Assembly (NCBI GenBank): GCA_038501195.1
Contig: JBBPUQ010000007.1
Span: 907,501-971,500, forward strand
Reading direction: 5' to 3'
Length of the DNA: 64,000 bases
Origin: Nemania diffusa
Taxonomy: Eukaryota; Ascomycota; Sordariomycetes; Xylariales; Xylariaceae
In this document: positions 10,539-22,721 of the stretch, piece after piece
Layout of the letters: every line of letters begins with the position of its first letter
Numbering within the stretch: the first letter of the stretch is position 1
The notes under the pieces: model-generated
Seen by the model: only the letters and a program-made list of their open reading frames with translations
Told to the model about the DNA's origin: nothing
Database searches by the model: none
Program-made: the position numbers and the translations under genes

Positions 10539-12598
10539 TCATGCCAATGAAGGGCAGAGATCCGCATTGAGCTCCCCGAGAAAACTATCCAGGTAAATGA
10601 TGCGGAAGCGTTCTCCATGCTTGTTTCTAAACACGGGGTTCGTCCAAGCTGAGGAGATCGTTGCTTTCCAAGTAACCAGCTCCAAGTTCCAGCCCTGGGA
10701 AAGAGCACGAGTGGCGTATTCGAGGAAACCTTCGGAAAATTCGGCCTGAGCGGCGTCTCCAGTTGCAAGGATCATGCTACTAGGCTCATGCATATCGTCT
10801 AAGATGCTGTTCATCATGTTGAGATGTAGGATCTCGTCAACGCCCTGCTCACCATTTCTGGTTCCATAGCGGGCTCTCCCTAGATCCTCGGCTGACTCAT
10901 CGCCGCTGGTCACGATATTAGTGGGATGAATAACACCGGATCCCTGCGCAGTTGTCTTGCGTCGTCGTCCAACCTTGATGGGCGACACCTTCTGTACTCG
11001 ACTGAGAATACTGGTCTTATATCCTTGTTTTTCGGCATCGACGAAATGCTGAGGCCACTGCGTCCGGCTAACGACATGACTGGGGACAGAGCTTGCAAGA
11101 ACCTTCTTCTTGGTTGGTCGGTTACGCTCCATGATAGAAGCTAACACTTTGAAATTGAAGGCCGGTGCGCGGACGCGGCGATCGATTGAAATATTCTGCG
11201 AAATCTTCCAAGAATTGCAGAACCCAATGTGGATGTTGGACATGTCGACGAAAATATGCAAAGGCTTTGCGGAGCCGCTGGGCCCATCTTTAGCACTGTA
11301 GGTGTTCAACTTGAGCATCAAGTTATCGCGTATAGTGCCACGTTCCTTTCGTTCAGGTGTCGCGGGTGCAGTTTCTGTAGGTTGGCTAAAAACTCCAAGG
11401 TCACCCTCATTTGCAGCCTTGGTGATAACGTCAGAGACATGGAGACAAGGGTGCTTCTTCTTCAATGCTTCAGCCCCGTCTATGACGGGTATGACACCGG
11501 GGAGGCCATTTCGTTTAGCGGCTTCTTTGGCCTTTTCAGGCGTTATTGCTCCACTGATGTAGAATTCGAAAATCCGCTGAGGGTCCCAGAATGGCTTTGC
11601 CTTGTCGGGCCCTGTTAGGTGATGAGTGGGGTGTTGTTGAAATAGGGTAGTGGAGGGCGAGGGACTCTTCGCGTTTGTCTCGGCTGTCAAAAAGCTCCTA
11701 ACAATGCTATGGAGAGATTCGGCGCTCGGGATTGTATCGCCATCTGGAAGACTTCCGACGCTTCCACAAACAGGTGTAGATTTGCACAGACCCGATAACT
11801 TATGAGCAGGGGAGTGCACAATAGTACGAGAGCCGTGAAATCTATCCTCACCTTTCAAAGATGGGACTATAGTAGGCGATTGGTGCTCGGCATTATCAGC
11901 GAGAATAGATGACGCCAAGTCAAGAGCAATCTCACCGTCGGAAGAAAACATGGGATCATCACCAGTCAGTGTAGTAGGGGGTGTCTCGTCGCTCCGAGGA
12001 GAACTCGACTGAGAAGAGAGGCATGAAGCCGACTTAGAATTTATTGACCAACGGGATGTGCCAATCAAGATGACGTCCTCGTCGGAACAGGTGGAAGGTG
12101 TGCCAACCGAGACAAGGCCGCCATCTGGATGCGCGGTTTTTGCTAACTGATTGAGATTGCTGCTTGTGAGTGTCGTGGAGACTTCGGATTCAGTATACAT
12201 AGTGCTGCCAAACTGTTAGCAAGTGAGACAACAACGTGTTAGAGTGAAGTGATCGAGCTGACTACCCAACAGGGCGGACAACTATACAAAACGGTGTTAG
12301 GTAAGACTGACCTTTGAGGTAGAACATCGTCACGGCTGAATGCAATAAGCAAACCGTCGCCCAGATTTGGGGTGGAAGGTCGCTTCTTGATGACTGGCGA
12401 GCTATCAGGGCTAGCTTGGTGGGAGAAGGCCCTCATTTTGATGGCTGGCAATGGTGGAGTGATAGAACCGTTGGTCGGTGATGGTTTTATAGAATCTGGC
12501 TGAGTATTCATGTAGGTACGTGTGGATGATGAAGAATCCTGTACAAGAGATGCCTCGCCAGGCGTGAAGGCGGAAGTGGAGTTCAATTTAATGGCCAT
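10539..12598 (-). CDS. NYN (PIN-like) domain protein, putative RNA-processing nuclease
   Basis: Two exons, 12312-12598 and 10539-12204, give 1953 nt (650 aa); the intron ends in GGCAG and keeps the frame (QSTMYTESEV). Residues 1-300 are Ser/Thr/Pro-rich and probably disordered. The region HIFVDMSNIHIGF at about residue 413, with a DxSN signature, and MILATGDAAQAEF followed by GWNLELVTW at about residue 577 match the first and last acidic strands of NYN/PIN-like nucleases (compare the NYN domain of MARF1-type proteins). A basic linker (GRRRKTTAQG) lies between the two halves. The likely role is endonucleolytic RNA processing or RNA binding, inferred from the fold. The start MAIKLNST was preferred; an in-frame alternative start lies 8 codons upstream. 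Confidence 0.82.
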
Positions 12599-15039
12599 GC
12601 CAGTGAAAAGAGAGAAGATCAAGAATAGAGCCGTGAATAGATTGTCACACCGATATACAACTAGTTGATTTTGACCTACAACGGCGCTGAGAAAGAGGTG
12701 GTATCAAATATGGAAACGGCTGTGCAAAGGTTAGTTGAGGTACAAGTATGAGCTGCGCGCGGTGTAGGTTTTTTATTATCAACCTGAACTGCGGTATGGA
12801 AGACAAGGAATAATGAAGGTGGGAAAGACAGGAGGGAGCTCAAGGAGGCGGCAACTCACTAGAAGATGACTAAATGGCTAGGCGAGAGAGGTGGGTGGGA
12901 AATGTGCGTGGTTGTAGGGGGGATTCATGTTCAGGTCGTTTGTACCTGCGGGGAGGTTCTTGGTGCAGATCTTTGAAGAAAATTGAGGCTCAATGAAGGT
13001 TTAGTCAATGCAGCTCAATCAGTCTTCAACCACCTAAGTAGTGGTAGGCAGGTAGGCAGGTAGTAGCTGGTTAGTAGCTAGTGGTTGTAGAATTGGTTGT
13101 AGAACTGGTTGCAGAGATCCCGAATTGGTGAACTGGCGGTAGGGTAGACGGTGTGTATGCGCTTGCTGGCAAGGGATAGGTAAAAGTGTAGAGGCCCTCG
13201 ATGCAATCAATGGTCGAGGCTATCTTGGTATGTACCTGATAGAGGGCTTAGGGAGTTGAGGGTATGGCAACAATGCTGAAGCTGTAATCACAAAGGGCGC
13301 ACAAGAGCCAAGCCACGGGTTAGATGGAACATGCGCGACTTGATTTGACAACATCAACAAGGTTAGAAGTGGGGACGAGAGAAGTGAGGAAAATGAGGAA
13401 ATGCATGCATGCAAGGCGCCGGAGGTAGGGAGACAGATCGGTAGGCGGGTAGGTGAGTAGGTAAGTCGGCAGTGTTGATTCTGAATGTCGAGTTGGCCGA
13501 TGGATAAAAGCTGCCGGACGTTGAAAATCTAAGGGCATTGACAACAGGCAATGGACAATGAACAACAGGTACACAATAGTAAAGAATTGTGGGATTGGGG
13601 GTGAAAGAGAGTTGCAGGTGCAAGACAAAGAAGTCTTAGGAGAGGGTGCATGAGAATGATGTTGTCAGGAAGATACCTAAGGTGATGGATAGATGGGTTG
13701 GTAGTTAAACCACGCCACACTTGTCGTTGATTCATTCGGCCTTGGGATTTGCATTAGGTGCCTACATGCAGGTATCGGTACAGAGTACTGGGTAACAGCG
13801 TATCAGAGGTCCTGTAGGTAGCTGCTCTATATGAGTAGGCACCATTATGTAGGTAGGTATCCTGGCCATAAACTTTAAAGCATTACTTACCTTAGGTACC
13901 CCTACCTTACCCACTATCGAGCCTCCAACTACTAATGTAGGTAGGTACCTAAACTCTGTAGGCACAAGCAGATACCACATACCTTATGTACCAGGTAACT
14001 ATCTTTATCTACCTACCAAGCATCTGTCCCCACGCATATATTACCCACCTCATACATATCTACTACCTAGGTAGGTACCTGGGTAGGTTATTGTACCTGC
14101 GGAGGTGGGGGCTGCCGTCACCGGATTTGGTCAGCCCGAGTTACGGTAGCTTAGGTATGGTGCAAGTCATTGAACGTTGGACATAGGTATTCCAGATAGG
14201 TGCCTATCCCCAAGTTTAGGTATTTAAAACATCAGCCCGCCTACTGAACAGGTAAGGCTAGTAGCAGACTGGATGGCTGTCCTCGAACTTTACCTCATGA
14301 AGAATCTTCCCTATAGAGCCCACAAGCTAATACCTGCCTACCTAAAGGTATTATGCTTGACGAGAGTCTGCATATCGTTTCTTGCTTGAACTTCTCCTAT
14401 CAAGTCATCGATGGCACTCCCCACATACATACTAGCTACGTGTATATAGGTTCTTGGTGCCTAATCCCTAAAAACGGATAGTATACCCAGTTACTGTTAG
14501 ATCAGGAACTGCATGATGCAAGCACGCGAAGCGAGATAGCTAGCTACTGGTTAGTCCACGAGATGTATATCTCGGAGTAGCCATACTGCCACCAGACACT
14601 CCACGAGATAGGTTGAGTGGTTTCCCCCACATTCGTTCTCGATGGGTCTGCAGTGCCCCGGTGCTGTAACACGTCAGTCTATGCGCCCAGGTCATGGCCA
14701 ATCCCATCCTTTGGCAGTGGTAGTAGGTAGTAGCGACATCACTAGACCAATCAACTGAGTGCCCTAAGTTCTCCCGGTTTATACAATACACATACATTAT
14801 AGCAACATTACTACCGATACATCGACCTCCGGGGAATCCGCTCTGGTATCGTCAATTCCCTTCAAGTCGCGTGAAAACATGACAGCGCACAATAGGCTCG
14901 GGTCCCTTACCGGAGCCATGGTCTATGAACACCCCATGCCTGTGCAGCCCGCCTACGAACGCCGTGAGCCCAAGCTGTAGCCATACTGGTGTAGCCAATC
15001 CATCATCGGTTGTATACCCATCTATCCTTCCTGTGCCGG
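12599..15039. other. Intergenic region dense in AGGTA/TACCT motifs
   Basis: This 2.4-kb gap separates the NYN gene from the RSC1-like gene; both are on the minus strand, so it contains the NYN promoter and the RSC1-like 3' end. From about 13050 to 14350 it is packed with TAGGTAGG/CCTACCTA runs on both strands. No ORF with a recognisable domain was found. A possible CT-rich promoter element for the NYN gene lies in the first few hundred bases. Confidence 0.5.
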
Positions 15040-18000
15040 TCATGCGCCGGATTGACTCTGGACGGCATCGATGTCCTTATCATTGACGCTCCACCCGTCA
15101 TAACTTACCTTGAGCAAGTCGGCTTCGTCTTGGATACCCTGTGCCCAGCCCAGCAGGATCTTGGCTGCCGAGTCTACCTGCTCTTGTCTCTCCATGTGCG
15201 CGGCTTCCTGTTCCAAAGCGGATCGCTTCTTCTCCTCTTCTCTGCGCATCTCGTCTCGGGCCTTGCGCTTTGCCCGGCGATCCTGCACCTCGCGCGCCCG
15301 ATCAGCGAGGTAACGGATGCTGTGACCAAGATCTGCGCTCTCGGTAGACACGCCGCGGTGCGCTCGGTCAAGGGGTGGCTGCGTGAAGAAGAGGACGTTG
15401 CCCGACTCATCTCGTAGAAATTGCTCGCGAACGTCGGCGGGGATGCTGTCATTCGTCGCGTCGTCCAGCTTGTACACCTCGATGGGCCGCGGCGGATTGT
15501 ACGCGTTGGCCTGTACGTGTCCGGCGGGACTCGGCACCGGAGCGATCGAGCTGCGGGCGGGTGACGGTACTAAGCGCTGTGACGGGTCGTAGGGTACAAT
15601 GGGGTTGGCCATTTGATGTGGAGGGGGATGGTGAGGCTGGGGAGGCATGGGGACGGGCGTGGGCGTGTACTGCGATGGATGTGATGAGTATCCATTGAAA
15701 CCTGGGGTATGGTGGGTATGGTGGGTTTGGTGCTGCGGATGCGGCTGGAATTGCGGAGCCTGTGTTGTCATTTGTGGTGGCGGTACGTGTGCCGGCTGGA
15801 ATGTGTGAGTGCCGTACTGTGGAACAGGGACTGGGGTGGCACTGGGGCGCGGCGCGTAGTGAGCTGGGTAGGCCGGCGCCGTCGCGGCGTGGCCATTGGC
15901 AGATGCTTGTTGCGCCGGGATCGTCGAAAAGTGGCCGGTGTTGCCCATGGTGATGTCTCCCTGGCCATCTCCAGGGCGCGTGACCTGCATCATGGATGGG
16001 CGACGGACTTGGTCTACGTGTATAGGAATGGGAGTTGGTTCAGGCGGCGGAGATTCCTGGACAAAGAGATGCTCTGTTAGTTGTCGATTATTGACCAAGA
16101 TAGGGATCGATTAGATAAGCTCGTCGAGAGGGGATGAAACTGTGGGAAGGGAAGGGAAAGGGAAGGTAAAAAATGAACATGAATCAGGATACCAATGTGC
16201 CTCTGCTTATCGGAAAGAGATAAGAGGAAGAGTTTCCAGTTGACGTGTATCAACAAAGACGGAATATACTTAACGTTCACTAGGAACGAAATTTTTTAAA
16301 AAAAAAAAAAAAAAGATGACAGGAAAAACAAAAAAAAGAAATAATAATTTGGGGGACAAGCCGACCATGTATGTACTTACGTTAGATTCTCTCTCCCGGC
16401 AGTGCACGGCTCCAACAAGGGGCGGCGCATTTGGAGCTCCCCACGTCGGTTTAGGGAGGGCATCTGTCGGTTTGGCATCATAGCGGAGGAGATGTTTGAT
16501 GGGGCTTGGTATCCTTCTAAGCTTTCGAGGAATCTCAAACAAATCCATCTGATAATCCCTTTCGCGAACCTCATCTGGCAAACAGCTCGTCCACGTCTTG
16601 ATCTTGTTGAGCTTGTGGTTCTCTTCGTTATATCGTGACTTGCAGACATAGACTTCTTTGTCCCTGGGGAACCCGCGAGGTCTACCTTTGTCAAATCTCG
16701 TCACAAACATGACGAAGCAGCGATCTACGACTTCGTCAATCCGATGGTCTCGGTACTGTCCAGTCTTCACTACCTCGTTCTCCAAGAAATACTTGTCATG
16801 GCGATGGACCGTCTGCTCTGGCCTGTAGTACCAACAGGCATTTACCCATTGCTGCCCCTGCCGGTCCTGCCAAGTCCGGTAGATCTGAGAGATGATGGGC
16901 TTGGTCAGATCGTTCGCATTGGTGATATGAACCCAATCGCCTAGAGCCGGCTGGGTTAGTTGTTTATCCCGCGTGTATTAGAGGGCTACGGGGAATCATG
17001 TGCTCACCGACTCTCCAGATCTCGCCCCGGTGGTGGATTTCTGATACCGGCCGCCGACCATTCTCGTCCTCGAAATCGTTATCTGGTCTCGTCTTCCCAT
17101 GTTCCGCAAGCTCGCGGGCATGAGTCTGCAACTGCACCGCGTCCTTGTATAGTTGGCTCGACTCTATATTATACTCCTTGGCATTTTCGAACATCAGATC
17201 GATATCGTGCAGAGCCTGGTCTACGCTTTGATACTTCTTCCTCTTGTACTTCCTCTTAATGATGTCGAGAGCAATCGGGTTCCCAATGGTTGAATAGTAG
17301 TCAGGATTACTCGTTCTATCGGGCAGTTTTTCGAAGGGGTAGATCAAGAGATCGCCGTTGGGATGCTTTAGCTTGCGGAGGCCCTGGAGCAGACTGTATA
17401 TGCGTGCCTCGGCCGGCGTGAACACCTTGGGCGGCCGGTGACGTCGCTTTTGGGACTCGCCGATGCGTGAGCCAGACTTTCGACCGCCACGACCCCGGCG
17501 CCTTCGACGACCCCTACTATCGTCGTCATCGTCATCGGAAGATTCCTCGTCGTCCTCATCGTCTTCGTCCTCGTCCTCGTCGTCCTCGTCTATGGCCTCG
17601 TCGTCGTCCTCGTCTGGGGATTCGTCGGCCTCGGGTATCTCGCCTAAATCAGGGAGGACGGCCTCCTCGGGTGTGATGGTCTCGTCGTCAATTAGCTTCT
17701 GCAGCTCTTCCTGGAAGACCTCGCGTAGGCGGAGCGCGTCCTTGAAGACTTGCGACGAAGGGCGGTTGTAGACTTGTGCATTGTGGCTAATGAGGGCAAC
17801 GTCTCTGACAAAGTCGGAAAAAGTAGTGTACTGCTTTTTGAGCTTCTTGATCTGCTTGGCGGTTAGTGTAGCTGCCCGTCGGCTTGGTGCGGGCTTGGCA
17901 CGATCGCCTTGTGTTGGCTTACGCGGATGGTGCTGAAGGCAGTGGGTTCCTTGATGATCTCGTGATAATCGGGTATGAGGCGGCGATTGGGGATGCGCTG

Positions 18001-18710
18001 AAACTGAGAAGCTATATTGTAGCCACTGCCATGCACAGGGACATTAGCACGCTGCGATCAAGATACCAAAGATGTAGTAGTAGGTAGTAACGGGTACGAT
18101 TAGGGAGAATTGGGGGGGGGGGGGGGGGTGGCATGGTATCGCGTTTTTAGTCGTAGTCCACTACTCACTCGGCATCCTTATAAGCAGTGAGATAATTGGC
18201 GACATTCTCGATGACGGTGAGCATGTCATTGTCCAGCCGATTCGGGGTTTGTCTGTCTTCTGGTTCACCATCACCATCACCGTCGGCGTCACCATCGCCG
18301 TCGGCGTCACCATCGTCGCCGTCACCGTCGCCGTCGCCTTCGATATCAGCTTCGGCCTCGGCTTCCCCTTCTGCGCCAACGTCTGCATTTGCATCTACGT
18401 TTGCTTCAGTGATGGTGTTGGTTTCGATTTTCGAGTCCCGTTCAGGTTCGGCGTTTGGGTCTGAGTGTCGAGAAGTTGCGCCATCTGAGGTAGCAGTAAG
18501 AGCAACAGCAGCCTCAGCGGCGGCAGACTTATGTACGTCTACATCCCCATCCCCATCCCCATCCGCATCCCCATCCGCATCCACATCCACATCCATAGCG
18601 TCTTGAGACGAGGGCTTCGCTTCAATTGAATCTTGTTCCACTATGGGCACAGAAGCAGCAGCAGCAGCAGCCGACGCCGTGGGCTTGTTGTCAGGAGCGG
18701 CATCGGCCAT
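15040..18710 (-). CDS. RSC1: RSC chromatin-remodelling subunit: two bromodomains plus BAH (RSC1/RSC2-like)
   Basis: Five exons, 18169-18710, 17923-18025, 17008-17854, 16381-16940 and 15040-16056, total 3069 nt (1022 aa). Residues 1-160 are Asp/Gly/Ala-rich, with a near-perfect DGDGDADGDGD repeat. Bromodomain 1 follows (NVANYLTAYKDADG, FQRIPNRRLIPDYHEIIKEP, ISHNAQVYNRP). Next come a poly-acidic stretch, an RGRRRRRGRGG basic patch and bromodomain 2 (about 365-475: FEKLPDRTSNPDYYSTIGNP, MFENAKEYNIESS). A BAH domain occupies about 498-640 (GDWVHITNANDL, DKYFLENEVV, FVMFVTRFDKGRP). The C-terminus is Pro/His-rich with a charged helix (RAKRKARDEMRREEEKKR). Yeast Rsc1/Rsc2 use these domains to bind acetylated histones and nucleosomes. 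The last exon holds a perfect GTAAGT donor and a 51-nt, frame-neutral possible intron (15058-15108). Intron 1 carries a 17-nt G run on the plus strand; intron 4 carries a long A run. Confidence 0.92.
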
Positions 18711-20053
18711 TGTTGTGTTGAATGATGCGGGCGCTCCTTCGGGCGGTAGGCAGAGCTGGGCGGCGGGAGTCTCTTCTCGTGATTTTTACAGACGGTGAGG
18801 CATTCCTGATCTCGAATTGGTTCTAGGAAGATGCGGGCGCGAACTTTCGACGCGATTGGAGATGATAGTCCTATTGACGGGGGTCGATTTCTGGAGCTCT
18901 TGGTCCAATGCTTCAAAACCAACCACGAAAGAGAGAGAGACAGAGCTTCCTCCTGCCAGGTAGCGCTCCTACGGGTAGCATCTCACTGTGATTGGCCCCC
19001 ACAACTGGGGCATCTTGAGTGTATATGCATGCACATATGCGTAGATATGCACATATACTATATATATATATAGATATCTACGTATAAGTGGTCTCTCTAT
19101 ATTTATTATCGGTTGCAACGATGTACAATTCCAAGATGAATGATACCTATGTATGTCCTAGCAGATCCTAAGTACCTAATGTAAGTAAATATGTAATTGA
19201 GAATGCGATGCGCCTGCACTACAGGATATGTACCTACCCAGGTATATCTGTATGCACTTAAGGAGGTATGTGCATATAGGCAAGTTCTATGCTATGTACC
19301 TACTAAGTAAGTCACATGTATATACCTACAGAATATCTGTTGTAGAATATATATACGAATAGGTATCAGAGCCGGCCGGCCGGCACAGCCAGCTCGAGGC
19401 CGTGAAACCAAGCAACACATGTCACACCATCGTAGGGGCGTATCCCTCCATTTTCCCTCTCCCCTCTCTCCTCTTATTCTCTATCTACCTAGATACTGTA
19501 TAGATATATGCAGGTTCCCTATTCTTCCATAGAAGCTTCCGGAAGGCCCAGCAGGTCCCGTATATCCGTATATTTGTATATTCCTATATCTACCTAATGT
19601 ACCTAATCTATCTACCTAATCATTAATGTTCCTATTGCGGACCTACATATCTACATACCTAGGTAGGTATGTAGTATCTCAACCTCTATCTAGACTACCT
19701 ACGTACCTACGACTAGACCGGTTGATTAGCTGCTCTACCTACATAGGTTGCTCGAGTGCTCTAGATACATACCCACTAGATGCTTCTACTTCTCTTGCTA
19801 GAATCAATGAATCAGTCAACCAATTCATTATTCATTTATTTATTATTTATTAATTGATCAATCAATCCACGTACCTACAGTAGCTTCTCCCTCGTATTAC
19901 CTAATCAGCATCAGCTATTTCTTGGCTCCTCGTTGCTCCTCGTTGCTCCTCGGCACCGCCCCGCACATTCCTTCATTCATTCATCGTCGACCGCCAGCCA
20001 GCCCGGGAGCTCCCCCTTATCAAGCTGTGTCCCTGCCAAGCCGGGGTCGGAGA
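18711..20053. other. Divergent promoter region between the RSC1-like gene and OTU1
   Basis: The two genes are transcribed away from each other, so this 1.3 kb holds both promoters. It contains many TACCTA/TAGGTA copies (19150-19320, 19560-19890), a TATATATATA run near 19060, a GGCCGGCCGGCC run near 19370-19384, and three tandem CTCCTCGTTG-type units at about 19926-19950 in the presumed OTU1 leader. No gene was seen. Confidence 0.5.
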
Positions 20054-21433
20054 ATGAGGATCCGCTTTCGAGGTCCTTCGGGCGGCGGTTTTCTCGAGCT
20101 CGCTGACGATGCCACCGTTGCCCATCTCCTGTCTGCCCTGACCGCCGAGATCGGCTCCGGCGCCATCGCCGTAAAGTTCGGGTGGCCGCTGCAGACCCTG
20201 GCCGCCGACCAGCCAGACGTCCCCGTCCGGGAGCTTGGACTCCAACGGGAGAACCTCACCATCATACCCGTAGAGAGCCCCGCGCAACAGCCGTCCTCTG
20301 CCGCCGCCGCCGCCGCCGCAGCAGCACCGGCAGCACTAGCAGCACTAGCAGCAGCGGATCCCGGTCCCGCCGAGCTAGATGCGCAGCTCGCTGCGAACCT
20401 GTCCTTCGGTTCTGGCGAGGATGTCAAGGTAGAAATGCCCGAATCTCGCACCAATCTAGGTATGTACCACACAACACCGATTGCATCACCTTCAACCACG
20501 CACCAGGGGCGTTCCAAGTCGCAGGCTGACCGTCTCAACACTAGTGCTACGTGTCATGCCTGATGATGGGGACTGCATGTTCACTGCCGTGGGCGGTGCT
20601 CTGGGTGGGCTGGTACCGCTCGGCGCGTCCTCCGGCACCAGCGAGTACACCCCGGCCACCCTGCGTCGCATCGTCGTTGACGCAATCCGCGAGAGCCCCT
20701 TCAGGTTCGATGCCAACTTCCTGGGTGCCCGTCCCGACAGGTATTGCGACCGTTTGCTCGACGGTATGTGGGGAGGCGGCATCGAGCTCAGCATTCTGTC
20801 CGACATCTTCCGCGTCGAGATCTGCAGCGTCGATGTGCAGACTGGCAAGGCCTACCACTTCGGCGAGCAGCAGGAATACGACCAGTTCTGCGTCGTCATC
20901 TACTCGGGCGTACATGTAAGTCGCGTTTCGACGCGCACCGCTGTGTCGCCTGACCAGAGATAGTCTACTAACTACGCGCCACAGTACGACCGCGTTGCCG
21001 AGGCCGCTACCGAGGGAGCCATGGGCATGGTAGAATTTGACGTGACGCGATGGAACTCTGTGGGTAACGAACGCATACTCCGCCGCACCCAAGAAATCTG
21101 CAAGATATTGCGCGATCGCCATGTGGGTAATTTTCCGATTTGCATCTCTCCTTCTCTTCCTCCTCATTCCTTTTCGGACAACATTTCGGCTATAAAGATT
21201 CCTTTAGGTGTCAAAACCCTCCCCTAGCACGCTTCCTACCCTGCAAAGCAATAATGCATCGCGCCCAAAATGGGAACAACTGACTCGGAGTGTGGTAGTA
21301 CTACACTAATGTTAGTGACTTCGTCGTGGTATGCAACGATTGCCATGAGCTTCTTCAGGGCGAGAAGGCGATCACGCAGCACGCACGCCTGACCGGTCAC
21401 TCGGGGGTTACAGAAATCGTGGATGCAGCTTAA
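20054..21433 (+). CDS. OTU1: Ubiquitin thioesterase OTU1 (YOD1 family)
   Basis: This deubiquitinase works with Cdc48/p97 in ER-associated degradation and protein quality control. Four exons, 20054-20459, 20545-20915, 20985-21122 and 21299-21433, total 1050 nt (349 aa), close to the usual fungal length. The order is a UBX-like N-terminus (MRIRFRGPSGGGF to ENLTIIPVE), an Ala-rich linker, an OTU catalytic domain, and a C-terminal C2H2 zinc finger (VVVCNDCHELLQGEKAITQH then GH). Within the OTU domain the catalytic Cys is at about residue 146 in PDDGDCMF, and the His is at about 259 in VIYSGVHYD, split by intron 2. The start ATG at 20054 was chosen because MRIRxRGP is the family's typical beginning; the frame is also open upstream without an ATG. 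The zinc-finger exon begins after a 176-bp intron at YYTNVSDF. Confidence 0.94.
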
Positions 21434-22721
21434 TACTCGCATAGAGGTCTGCCGTTAATTTCATGAAGCTCAAGTACCGAATATTCCACCTCATAGAATT
21501 CGGCATAATAACTAGCGTGATAAGAGCTTTGAAGGTAGTGCTGGCGATAGAGGCAGCGAGGGAAATATCTCTAAACTTTAGAGGGGTCAATCATGAACAT
21601 AGGTATACGATATTGTAGGCCGGGACACCGTACGATTGTCCTTACTTATCACAACATGCACGAATTCCCGCGTGTTTCGTCGATTCATACCGAGGAAGTA
21701 AGATGTCCAAAAGAAACTCCGTGAATAGGAGAAGCCGGGTTGCCTAACCAATGTTTCACGTCCATATGATGATGCCTGTATACTCCCCTATACAATTATC
21801 TCCTTACTCCCTCCCCATGCACGCTGCTACACCAAAACATAGGTGCTTTCACACTCTAACTATTACGACGGTGTCATTTAACCGCCCCTACGCCTCTCTC
21901 ATTTCGTTCTAGAAACTTAAAAGACTCTCTCTCTACGCGTGTGCTATTCCTCGAAGTTACCATTGACCTTCTAGACACCTATGCCTTAGCTTCGCCATAG
22001 TTGTGTTTATATGTTATATATATAAGACGACTTCGAGGGTAGGAGGAGTTATGATAGAGCGACGATAGCGTACTTGTAGGACTTGACCCCTTGCAGCTCG
22101 CATATCTACGCCACTAGTAAGGCGAGATGCTAGGCTAACAGATAGGTAGGTATGCGAACACGATCGATAGAGGCGGTGTTTACCCAACGATACTTAGGTA
22201 ATCATAATCGCCGGATGTGGTATTCTCGAATCTACATAGCTAGACAGGTACGATTCTCAGACCATCTCCGACACTGGGCAATTACTCTATCTGCATCCGA
22301 CTCAAGTTAGAGTTGATAGTAGGCGTCATCATAGAAACCATGTTCATATATTGCTGAAAGCTAACACGCCACTAGTCAGATAGCGGGCATTACCATATCC
22401 TAAGTGTGGCGGAGAAACGTCTACCCATGTATGCGCGAAAGATGCCAACATTGACGCCGCGTGTCTCGTTCCCATACTGCCTTCCCATAAGAATTAACTC
22501 AGGTAATAGGTATCTCGAACAAGAGCAATCATATGCCATTTTATCAAAAAACCGAACTGAAAAGAGGAAATTTCAAGGGGTATATGAAGTTTCCAATATA
22601 CGGCCATCGGGAAGATCTGTATATCTCCCTCTCCATCTCATATGTCACAGGTATGAAGAAAGCCCCAGTTACACTTGAAATATCACTGGGCTACAAAGCA
22701 CACCAATTTGCGGGTACTGTT
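21434..22721. other. Convergent intergenic region between OTU1 and wc-1
   Basis: OTU1 (plus) and wc-1 (minus) converge here, so this stretch should hold two 3' UTRs and terminators. Short unsupported frames only; no RNA gene or repeat was recognised. Confidence 0.5.

Noticed and set aside
15709..16080. Long plus-strand open frame opposite the RSC1-like gene
   Set aside because: It is a shadow of the Pro/His-rich C-terminal exon; the minus frame has domain matches and proper splice sites.
18196..18606. 136-aa Ser/Pro-rich plus-strand frame
   Set aside because: It is the antisense reading of the GAT/GAC repeat in exon 1 of the RSC1-like gene.
20547..21167. 206-aa minus-strand frame over OTU1
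   Set aside because: Opposite strand of the OTU catalytic exons; no domain, and OTU1 is well supported.
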